Assembly (NCBI GenBank): GCA_955652075.1
Contig: CATPAS010000024.1
Span: 1 to 6,619 of the forward strand
Origin: an uncultured Gaiellaceae bacterium
GTDB taxonomy: Bacteria > Actinomycetota > Thermoleophilia > Gaiellales > Gaiellaceae
Direction of reading: 5' to 3'
DNA length: 6,619 bases
The notes beneath the pieces are model-generated. The model did no database searches, was not told where the DNA came from, and saw nothing but the letters and a program-made list of their open reading frames with translations. The position numbers and the translations under genes are program-made. This document shows positions 1-5,603 of this stretch, one piece after another. Each line of letters starts with the position of its first letter. Position 1 is the stretch's first letter.

Positions 1-534
1 CTCCATGTCGTTCATGCGATCCGACAGCGACTCGGCGGAAAAGCCCCCGAAGACCACGGTGTGCGGCGCGCCGAGCCGCGCGCACGCGAGCATCGCGATC
101 GGCAGCTCAGGAACCATGCCCATGTAGATTGCGACCGGCGTCCCCTTGTTCACGCCGACGTGTTTCAGTGCGTTCGCGAACCGCACGACCTCGCGTTGCA
201 GGTCCGCGAACGTGATCGTGCGCCGTTCTTCCTCAGGCTCGCCCTCCCAGAAGTACGCGACCTTGTCGCCGTTGCCCGCCTCAACGTGCCGGTCGACGCA
301 GTTGAAGCAGACGTTGAGCTTGCCGCCGAGGTACCACTTGGCATACGGAGGCTGCCACTCGTAGAGCTCCGAGAAGGGCTCGAACCACGTGACGCGGTTA
401 CGGCCCTCCGTCTCCCAGAATTCCTCCCAGTCGCGCTCGTAGATGTCGGGCTGGGCGTTCGCCTGGCGTGCGAACTCAGGGTCCGGCGCGTAACGACGCT
501 CCTCCAGGAGCATCGTGTCGATCGTGTTGGTCAA
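1..534 (-). CDS. acs: Acetyl-CoA synthetase (AMP-forming), N-terminal part, cut by window edge
   Basis: This gene would activate acetate to acetyl-CoA with ATP via acetyl-AMP, in the cytoplasm. Only the first 178 codons are present; the AMP-binding core and the lysine-containing C-terminal domain lie beyond the left edge. The visible part matches the Acs N-terminal region: YERDWEEFWE at residues 32-41, PPYAKWYLGGKLNV at 62-75, NCVDRHVE at 78-85, a WEGE segment near 96-99, and MVPELPIAMLACARLGAPH followed by VVFGGFSAESL up to about 170. These closely resemble the corresponding E. coli Acs segments as I recall them. The start is taken as TTG at 534-532, overlapping the TGA of the upstream peptidase by four bases (TTGA), which suggests coupled translation. 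The GGAG before it is only 2 bases away, so the ATG at 513-511, with no clear ribosome site, is an alternative. No frameshift is seen. Function is confident; the exact start is not. Confidence 0.93.
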   Translation of the reverse strand, partial: MTNTIDTMLLEERRYAPDPEFARQANAQPDIYERDWEEFWETEGRNRVTWFEPFSELYEWQPPYAKWYLGGKLNVCFNCVDRHVEAGNGDKVAYFWEGEPEEERRTITFADLQREVVRFANALKHVGVNKGTPVAIYMGMVPELPIAMLACARLGAPHTVVFGGFSAESLSDRMNDME

Positions 535-1667
535 GGCTCCAGTTCGTACGGGTAATCCGTGATGACTTCGTAGCCGTCCTTGGTGACGAGGACGAGGTCC
601 TCGAGGCGCAGGCCACCGTAGCCGGATCGGTACAGCCCGGGCTCGATCGTGACGACGTCGCCCGGAACGAGGTCGTGCCCGATGCGACCCATCGACGGCA
701 ACTCGTGGACCTCGAGCCCGACGCCGTGGCCCAGGCCGTGGAAGAAGCCGTCCTCCAGCACCTCGCCGGGCTCCTTGTTGAGCTGGGTCTTGTAACCAGC
801 GCCATGAAAGAGCTCGCAGACCCCCTCGTAGAGCTTCCGGCCGTTGACGCCCGGCTTGACGCCGGCGGTCGAGGTTTCGAGCGCCTCCTTGACGAGCCGG
901 TGCCACTCCTTCACCTCGTCCGAGGGCTCGCCCACGACGTAGGTGCGCGTCATGTCCGCGTAACAGCCCGTCGCCTTATCCTTCGGGAAGAGGTCGAAGA
1001 CGATCGGCTCGTTCGGCCCGATCTGACCGGATCCCATGTTGTGGCCGACGGCCGTCTGCGGACCGTGCGAAACGATCATGTCGCTGCCCTCGACCTCGTG
1101 GTCGGCGAAGACGTCTTCGATGACGCGCTTCAGCCGTTCGCAGGTAAGCGGCTGCCCGTCGACCTCGAGACCGGCGCCGTTCGGCTGCGCGCGCCGCAGC
1201 AACTCGCGCGACGCATCGAGCGCCGCCTCGCACGCTTTCTGCGCGTTGCGTATGCCGCGCAGCTCGGTCTCGTTCTTCGAGCGGCGGCGGTTGTCGAAGA
1301 GGTCGCGTTCGACGACAAGCTCGACACCGTTCGCGCGGAGATGATCGGCGTGGCCGACGGGAAACGTCTCGGGCACGGTTGCGTGCTCGATCCCGAGCTT
1401 GCGACAGGCTCGGACGGCCAGCTCGAGCATGACCTCCCAGCCCTGCAGGCCCCGCGAGAAGAGCTCGTCCGATCCGAGCTCCTCGAGCGGGAGGATCTCA
1501 AGGTCGGGGGCGTCCTCACGAACCCGCGGGATCTCGAGGGAGTGGAGGACCGCGATCCGGCGGTCGCCCTTCTCCGCATAGAGGAAGGGATCCGGGATCG
1601 GCACCGGTACCTCGTGGCGCAGCTCGGGCGAGCGAATCGTGTCGCCGTAGATCAGAACATCGGGCAC
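531..1667 (-). CDS. M24 family metallopeptidase, Xaa-Pro aminopeptidase-like
   Basis: This is a cytoplasmic metallopeptidase of the pita-bread fold, expected to remove an N-terminal residue preceding proline, or to be a related dipeptidase. The product is 378 aa, normal for the family. Residues 1 to about 130 form a divergent creatinase-type N-terminal domain and the rest is the catalytic domain. All five metal ligands of a dinuclear M24 site are visible: D225 (IVFDLF), D238 (YADMTRT), H314 (GLGHGVG), E342 (TIEPGLY) and E356 (RLEDLV); H209 and H321 fit the usual substrate-binding histidines. There is no signal peptide. The start is GTG at 1667-1665: an in-frame TAG lies three codons upstream and AGGA sits 7 bases before the GTG. 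Its stop overlaps the acs start, so the two are probably co-transcribed. The family is clear; true prolidase or aminopeptidase P specificity is not shown. Confidence 0.92.
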   Translation of the reverse strand: MPDVLIYGDTIRSPELRHEVPVPIPDPFLYAEKGDRRIAVLHSLEIPRVREDAPDLEILPLEELGSDELFSRGLQGWEVMLELAVRACRKLGIEHATVPETFPVGHADHLRANGVELVVERDLFDNRRRSKNETELRGIRNAQKACEAALDASRELLRRAQPNGAGLEVDGQPLTCERLKRVIEDVFADHEVEGSDMIVSHGPQTAVGHNMGSGQIGPNEPIVFDLFPKDKATGCYADMTRTYVVGEPSDEVKEWHRLVKEALETSTAGVKPGVNGRKLYEGVCELFHGAGYKTQLNKEPGEVLEDGFFHGLGHGVGLEVHELPSMGRIGHDLVPGDVVTIEPGLYRSGYGGLRLEDLVLVTKDGYEVITDYPYELEP

Positions 1668-1674
1668 GGGCGGA

Positions 1675-1678
1675 TCCT
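1675..1678 (-). promoter_or_regulatory. Ribosome binding site of the M24 peptidase
   Basis: AGGA on the minus strand lies 7 bases before the GTG at 1667. With the TAG stop just upstream in frame, it fixes the peptidase start at this GTG. Confidence 0.6.
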
Positions 1679-1687
1679 AACGGCCAG

Positions 1688-1717
1688 GTCCCAGGGACTG
1701 TCCCTCGGTCGCGTCCC
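1688..1717. repeat. Cluster of GTCCC/GGGAC inverted repeats
   Basis: GTCCC (1688-1692), GGGAC (1694-1698), GTCCC (1700-1704) and GTCCC (1713-1717) alternate in 30 bases. They form two nested palindromes: GTCCC-A-GGGAC, and the 13-base AGGGAC-T-GTCCCT at 1693-1705. The one-base centres suit a DNA-binding dimer better than an RNA hairpin, although AGGG/CCCT could pair around a 5-base loop in the peptidase leader. Function is unknown: an operator or a dispersed extragenic palindrome are both possible. Confidence 0.5.
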
Positions 1718-1725
1718 GATCAGGC

Positions 1726-1741
1726 TTGTCAACGAAGACAA
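1726..1741. promoter_or_regulatory. Candidate operator, TTGTC-N6-GACAA inverted repeat
   Basis: Two perfect 5-base arms are separated by 6 bases, with arm centres 11 bases apart, about one helical turn, as expected for a dimeric helix-turn-helix regulator. It lies where the -35 region of the putative amidohydrolase promoter would be, so a bound protein there could block the rightward operon. It also overlaps a minus-strand TTGACA. Short arms like this can arise by chance, and the regulator is not in the window. Confidence 0.35.
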
Positions 1742-1753
1742 CGGGCGGCTGCA

Positions 1754-1759
1754 TAGACT
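1754..1759 (+). promoter_or_regulatory. Possible -10 box of a leaderless promoter for the amidohydrolase operon
   Basis: TAGACT fits the TANNNT form of actinobacterial -10 boxes and ends exactly 7 bases before the GTG at 1767. That spacing would place the transcription start at or next to the start codon, giving a leaderless mRNA. This is consistent with the weak ribosome site there (AAGG only 1 base from the GTG). No good -35 is seen at 16-19 bases; the nearest match, TTGTCA, is 22 bases upstream. Confidence 0.4.
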
Positions 1760-1766
1760 CCAAGGC

Positions 1767-2921
1767 GTGGACGACGCGCTGCAGCGTGCCCAGAACTTGA
1801 TGACGCAGTGGGACGACGAGCTGCGCAAGGAGCTGCCCGAGGGCGCCGCTATCTTCGACGCGCACACGCATCTCGGCACCGACATCGACGGAATGGTCGG
1901 GATCTACGAGGATCTCGAGCGCGGGATGGACAAGTACGGGATCTCCCGCTGCTTCATGTTCTGCCTGGACGAGCCGGACCGGCATCCCGGGTTCCGAGCC
2001 GGCAACGATAGGACGCTCGAGTTCGGCCGGCGTTCGAACGGGAGGATGATTCCCTTCGTCCGGCTCGATCTCGCCGAGGACCCGATCGGCGAGGCGATCC
2101 GGATGCTGGACCGCGGCGCCAAGGGGATCAAGCTGCATCCCCGGGCGCAGAAGTTCCTCCTGAACGACGAGCGGCTTTCCCCGATCTTCGAGCTCGCCGC
2201 CGATCGCAACGTCCCCATCCTGATCCACGGCGGGCGGGGCCTACCGCCGATCGCCGACGACCTCGCGCGGGTCGCCGACCGTTACCGCGACGCTCAGTTG
2301 ATCGTCGCCCACGCAGGCATCGCCGACCTTGCGGCGCTCGCCGACAGGCTCGGCGGGAAGGCGGGCGTCTTCTTCGACACCTCCGTCTGGAGCCCGCTCG
2401 ACCTGCTCGGTCTCTACCGCCTCGTCGGGCCCGAACAGGTTGTGTACGCCTCGGACTATCCCTACGGACAGCAGCCGGCGTCGCTGCTGATCACGCTTCG
2501 CACCGCACGGCTCGCGCAGCTGAACGACGAAGAAGTCCGTGGGGTGCTCGCCGGCAACGCCAATCGCATCGCAGGCGGCGAGCCCGCGCTCGAGCCTTCG
2601 GCGCCAAAGGGTCTCGAGACGTTCCAGCAACCCATCTCGTTCGCGCGCATCCACCAGTACTTGTCGATGGCGACCCCTCTCCTCTGGACGCGGCAGCAGG
2701 ATCGAATCGGCGTGCTCGGGCTGGCCCTGAACGCCTGCGACGACAGGGCGAACGGGCACCAGCAGGAGCTCGAGCAGATCAGGGAGCTCCTGAGCGTCGC
2801 GCAGGACATGTGGTTGACGCTCCCGGAAGATGGGGACGAAAGGGACCGCATGGCGCACACGCGGGCGACCTTCAGGCTCATCCACCTGGCCGACATCGTG
2901 GCGGTGACGACGCCTGCCTGA
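1767..2921 (+). CDS. Amidohydrolase family (amidohydrolase_2-type TIM-barrel) protein with C-terminal extension
   Basis: This predicted cytoplasmic metal-dependent hydrolase has 384 aa. The barrel covers residues 27 to about 270. Metal and active-site signatures are D31-A-H33-T-H35 after the first strand, KLHP with H124, LIHGG with H154, VAHAG with H182, and YASDYPYG with D230, followed by the AGNANRI segment (262-268) that normally closes amidohydrolase_2 proteins. Residues 272-384 are an extra, helix-rich part that I do not recognise. The start is taken as GTG at 1767; ATG at 1800 also keeps all motifs. An open frame continues upstream to 468, but there it is antisense to the peptidase and not protein-like. 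The stop overlaps the next gene's proposed start by 8 bases, so this gene opens the molybdenum hydroxylase operon and may act on its substrate or product. The reaction (ring opening, amide hydrolysis or decarboxylation) cannot be told. Confidence 0.85.
   Translation: MDDALQRAQNLMTQWDDELRKELPEGAAIFDAHTHLGTDIDGMVGIYEDLERGMDKYGISRCFMFCLDEPDRHPGFRAGNDRTLEFGRRSNGRMIPFVRLDLAEDPIGEAIRMLDRGAKGIKLHPRAQKFLLNDERLSPIFELAADRNVPILIHGGRGLPPIADDLARVADRYRDAQLIVAHAGIADLAALADRLGGKAGVFFDTSVWSPLDLLGLYRLVGPEQVVYASDYPYGQQPASLLITLRTARLAQLNDEEVRGVLAGNANRIAGGEPALEPSAPKGLETFQQPISFARIHQYLSMATPLLWTRQQDRIGVLGLALNACDDRANGHQQELEQIRELLSVAQDMWLTLPEDGDERDRMAHTRATFRLIHLADIVAVTTPA
2900..2907 (+). promoter_or_regulatory. Shine-Dalgarno for the [2Fe-2S] subunit
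   Basis: GGCGGTGA differs by one base from GGAGGTGA, the complement of the 16S rRNA tail. It ends 6 bases before CTG at 2914 and decides in favour of that unusual start, since no ATG, GTG or TTG lies in frame nearby. It sits inside the last codons of the amidohydrolase. Confidence 0.5.
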
Positions 2922-3351
2922 GCTGCGGATCAACGGCGAGAGGCACTCTTTCGACGCACCTGTCGGGCGATCGCTCGCGCAGGTTCTGCGCGAGGACCTG
3001 GGCTTCACAGGGACGAAAATCGCGTGCGGTGAAGGACATTGCGGCGCGTGCACCGTCCAGCTCGACGGCGTGCCGACCCTCTCCTGCATCACGCTCGTGC
3101 ATACCGTCGGCGGCCGTGAGGTGACAACGATCGAAGGACTGCGCGACCATCCATTGGTCCACGCGTTCGTTCGCACGGACGCCGTGCAGTGCGGGTTCTG
3201 CACGCCTGGCCAGGTCGTCTCGGCGGCCGCGCTCGTCAAGGCGAACGCGAGCCCGTCCCAGGACGAGATCCGCCACGCGATGTCCGGGAATCTCTGCCGC
3301 TGCGGTACCTATCCGAAGATCGAGGAGGCCATCCGAACTTGGCAAGACTGA
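2914..3351 (+). CDS. Molybdenum hydroxylase [2Fe-2S] small subunit (XdhC/CoxS-type)
   Basis: This is the electron-transfer subunit of a xanthine dehydrogenase-family complex, passing electrons from Mo to FAD. The product is about 145 aa, slightly short for the family. The plant-type ferredoxin cluster ligands are C38, C43, C46 and C58 (ACGEGHCGAC and LSC). The second cluster in the helical domain uses C93, C96, C128 and C130 (QCGFC and LCRC). The frame opens after a TGA at 2905-2907 and has no ATG, GTG or TTG until 3070, which would delete the first cluster. I therefore place the start at CTG 2914, giving a family-like N-terminus M-P-E-L-R-I-N-G behind a strong Shine-Dalgarno. An indel, or a +1 frameshift from the amidohydrolase, are alternatives. 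It overlaps the large-subunit gene by 13 bases. Function is confident; the start is not. Confidence 0.9.
   Translation: MPELRINGERHSFDAPVGRSLAQVLREDLGFTGTKIACGEGHCGACTVQLDGVPTLSCITLVHTVGGREVTTIEGLRDHPLVHAFVRTDAVQCGFCTPGQVVSAAALVKANASPSQDEIRHAMSGNLCRCGTYPKIEEAIRTWQD
3323..3328 (+). promoter_or_regulatory. Shine-Dalgarno for the large subunit
   Basis: AGGAGG is a perfect core ribosome site lying 10 bases before TTG at 3339, inside the end of the [2Fe-2S] gene. It supports TTG 3339 over the in-frame GTG codons at 3399 and 3462. Confidence 0.6.
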
Positions 3352-5603
3352 TCCGCACCGAGAAGGAAGTCGAAGGACGCTATGAGGAAGTCTGGATCGT
3401 GGTCGACGAAGATGCGCTCGACCAGTGGCCGGCCGGATCTCTCACGACCGTTGGACGGAGAGTGCCCCGCGTCGACGGACTGGCGCGCGTACGCGGCGAG
3501 GCGCCCTTCACGGCCGACCTACAGCTGCCGGGGATGCTGCACACGGCTGTTCTTCGCAGCCCTTACGCACGCGCGCGGGTCACCTCTATCGACCTGGAGC
3601 CGGCGCGGAGCGCGCCGGGCGTGCGTGCGGTGATCGGACCGGCCGACCTGAACCAGCTCACCGACGAGCCGGGCTACGTCGGCCATGCAGTCGCTGCAGT
3701 CGCGGCGGACACGTTCGGCCAGGCGCAGGGCGCTGTCGAGCGGATCGCGGTCAAGTGGGAGGTGCTCGAGCCCCTGCTCGACCCGGACGAGGCGGTGCGG
3801 CAGGAGTCGTTCGTCTCGGACGTCGCCAAGTACGAGCGGGGCGACTTCGAGCGCGGGCTCGCCGAAGCAGATGCGGTCGTCGAAGCCGAGTACCGAACGC
3901 AGGTCGTCGTGCACAACTCACTCGAGACGCATCAAGCCGTCTGTCATTGGGACGACGGCGGCATCACCATCTACATCTCGACGCAGTACATCTGGGGCAT
4001 CCGCGCCTCGATGGCCGATCACCTGGGCCTGCCGCCGGACAAGGTTCGCGTCATCTGCCACGCGATGGGCGGCGGTTTCGGGGCGAAGAACGGTCCCGGC
4101 GACTACACGCCGATCGCGGCCGAGCTCGCGAAGCGGACGGCGCGGCCGGTCAGGTGCGCCCTCACGCGGCGCGAGGAGAACGTGGCCGCCGGCAACCGCA
4201 ACGCGACCATCCAGAGGCTGACCGCTGCAGCGACCTCTGACGGGACGCTCGTGGCGCTGGGCGGGGACTTCGTCAACGCCGTCGGCTTCTCGGGCTGGTC
4301 CGCCACGACCGAGGGCCCGATGAAGATGCTCTATGCGTGCGACAACGTGCGCACGACCCAGTACCCCGCGAAGCTCAACCTACCGCCGATGGCGCCCTTT
4401 CGCGCTCCCGGCTTCGTCGAGGGGACGTTCGCGCTCGAGTGCCTCCTCGACGAGCTCGCGGAGAAGCTCGGCATCGACCCGCTCGAGCTGCGGCGCCGTA
4501 ACTACGCCGACTCCGACCGGACCGAGGACCGCCCTTTTTCGTCCAAGAACCTCGCCGAGTGTTATCGCCGCGCGGAGCCGCACTGGGCGAAGCGCGACGA
4601 GGTTCGTGCGCGCAGTGAAGGACCATGGAAGCACGGCATCGGTCTCGCGTCGCAGATCTGGTACGGAGGAGGAGGGCCGCCGTCGTACGCCTGGATCCGC
4701 GTCGGCTCCGACGGCCGCGCCCAGGTCGTCACGGCGATGCAGGACATCGGCACCGGCACGCGCACCGCGATGGCGCAGATCGCTGCAGAGGAGCTCGGGA
4801 TTCCGCTCGATCACGTGCAGGTCTCGCTCGGCGACTCGGCCCGGGGACCGTTCGCATCCATCTCCGCAGGCTCGTCGACGGTGCCGTCGATGGGGCCGGC
4901 GGTACGCTCGGCCGCCGCGGACGCCAAGCGCCAGATCATCGAGATCGCGGCGCAACGGTTCCATCTCGAAGACGGGGTGCTTGATCTTCGGAACGGAGAG
5001 ATCGTGTCCGCGGGCGGCGGCTCCTGGCCGCTCACGGAGATCACCGGCCTGCTCGAGAGCGGTCAGATCCTGGGTCAGGGAGCGCGCGGGCCCAATCCGG
5101 CCGGCATGCAGGTCCTGACGTTCGGCGTCCAGGTGGCGGAGATCGCCGTGGACGTCGAGACCGGAGAGGTGCGCGTCGACAAAATCGTCGCGATCCACGA
5201 CGTCGGTCGCGTGATCAACGCGCTCGGCGCCGAGAGCCAGGTCGAGGGCGGGATCATCCAGGGCATCGGGCACACGCTGTCGGAGGAGCGCATCGACGAT
5301 CCGTCGACGGGGTCGATCCTCACCCGCACGCTCGACTCTTACCGGATGCCCACGATCGCCGATGTCCCGGAGATCGTCACCGACCTCGTCGACATCCCGG
5401 ACGAGCACCTGACGAACCTCGGCTCAAAGGGTCTCGGCGAGCCGCCGATCATCCCCGTCGCGGCCGCGATTGCAAACGCGATTCGAGACGCCACAGGCGC
5501 CGACATCCGGTCGCTGCCGATCACCAGGGAAGAGATGTTGCGCGCGCTGAGGGAGGCGGACGCGCGTGAGAAGGAGCGCCGTGGAGCTCCTGCGGCCGTC
5601 TAG
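3339..5603 (+). CDS. Xanthine dehydrogenase-family molybdopterin-binding large subunit
   Basis: This catalytic subunit hydroxylates a substrate carbon using water at a Mo-molybdopterin centre. The product is 754 aa, typical for a separate large subunit. Residues 1-43 are a leader, then the a/b hammerhead domain begins at RVDGLARVRGEAPFTAD (44-60) and the Mo-binding domains follow. Cofactor motifs are GGGFGAK (244-250), PFRAPG (353-358, with R355 matching the conserved FR arginine of xanthine dehydrogenases), QDIGTG (468-473) and GSSTVPSMG (511-519). The catalytic glutamate is E701 in KGLGEPP. The CO dehydrogenase form I signature AYRCSFR is absent, with alanine in place of the cysteine, so this is not a Cu-Mo CO oxidiser. 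The start is TTG with an AGGAGG 10 bases upstream. It overlaps the genes on both sides. The substrate (purine, nicotinate-like ring or aldehyde) is undetermined, and no cofactor-maturation gene is seen in the window. Confidence 0.93.
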   Translation: MARLIRTEKEVEGRYEEVWIVVDEDALDQWPAGSLTTVGRRVPRVDGLARVRGEAPFTADLQLPGMLHTAVLRSPYARARVTSIDLEPARSAPGVRAVIGPADLNQLTDEPGYVGHAVAAVAADTFGQAQGAVERIAVKWEVLEPLLDPDEAVRQESFVSDVAKYERGDFERGLAEADAVVEAEYRTQVVVHNSLETHQAVCHWDDGGITIYISTQYIWGIRASMADHLGLPPDKVRVICHAMGGGFGAKNGPGDYTPIAAELAKRTARPVRCALTRREENVAAGNRNATIQRLTAAATSDGTLVALGGDFVNAVGFSGWSATTEGPMKMLYACDNVRTTQYPAKLNLPPMAPFRAPGFVEGTFALECLLDELAEKLGIDPLELRRRNYADSDRTEDRPFSSKNLAECYRRAEPHWAKRDEVRARSEGPWKHGIGLASQIWYGGGGPPSYAWIRVGSDGRAQVVTAMQDIGTGTRTAMAQIAAEELGIPLDHVQVSLGDSARGPFASISAGSSTVPSMGPAVRSAAADAKRQIIEIAAQRFHLEDGVLDLRNGEIVSAGGGSWPLTEITGLLESGQILGQGARGPNPAGMQVLTFGVQVAEIAVDVETGEVRVDKIVAIHDVGRVINALGAESQVEGGIIQGIGHTLSEERIDDPSTGSILTRTLDSYRMPTIADVPEIVTDLVDIPDEHLTNLGSKGLGEPPIIPVAAAIANAIRDATGADIRSLPITREEMLRALREADAREKERRGAPAAV
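5551..5556 (+). promoter_or_regulatory. Shine-Dalgarno for the FAD subunit
   Basis: GGGAGG lies 9 bases before GTG at 5566. A second site, AAGGAG at 5571-5576, lies 4 bases before the in-frame GTG at 5581. Both starts are possible; the first has the better spacing, while the second gives the more family-like N-terminus (ELLRPSS directly after the initiator). Confidence 0.45.

Larger units (their letters stand above)
1668..1766. promoter_or_regulatory. Divergent intergenic control region
   Basis: These 99 bases separate the leftward peptidase-acs pair from the rightward amidohydrolase-molybdenum hydroxylase operon and must hold the promoters of both unless transcription enters from further away. 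They contain a run of GTCCC/GGGAC inverted repeats, a TTGTC-N6-GACAA inverted repeat and a -10-like TAGACT, described separately. On the minus strand a perfect TTGACA hexamer (1732-1727) could be a -35 box for the peptidase, but no TANNNT or TATAAT-like -10 follows at 16-18 bases, so that promoter is unproven. Confidence 0.6.

Noticed and set aside
1727..1732. Perfect TTGACA on the minus strand as a promoter for the peptidase
   Set aside because: No acceptable -10 hexamer follows at 16-18 bases, and the hexamer is explained equally well by the inverted repeat it belongs to; kept only as a remark in the intergenic entry.
468..1766. Open frame of about 433 codons on the plus strand, continuous with the amidohydrolase
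   Set aside because: It is antisense to the M24 peptidase, whose five metal ligands and family fold are intact; the plus-strand translation looks like charged GC-driven shadow sequence and the hydrolase begins only near 1767.
2241..3239. Minus-strand open frame of 332 codons
   Set aside because: It lies opposite the amidohydrolase and [2Fe-2S] genes, both of which carry clear catalytic or cluster motifs; its translation has no recognisable domain.
3070..3351. Short version of the [2Fe-2S] protein starting at GTG 3070
   Set aside because: It would lack C38, C43 and C46, removing the first cluster that the upstream in-frame codons clearly encode.
3686..3704. Tandem 9-base repeat TGCAGTCGC
   Set aside because: Only two copies, in frame within the large subunit and encoding an ordinary alanine/valine stretch; no sign of a functional repeat.
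4380..5408. Minus-strand open frame of 342 codons
   Set aside because: It is a shadow of the molybdopterin subunit, which contains all cofactor motifs over the same stretch; its arginine- and aspartate-rich translation is typical of high-GC antisense frames.
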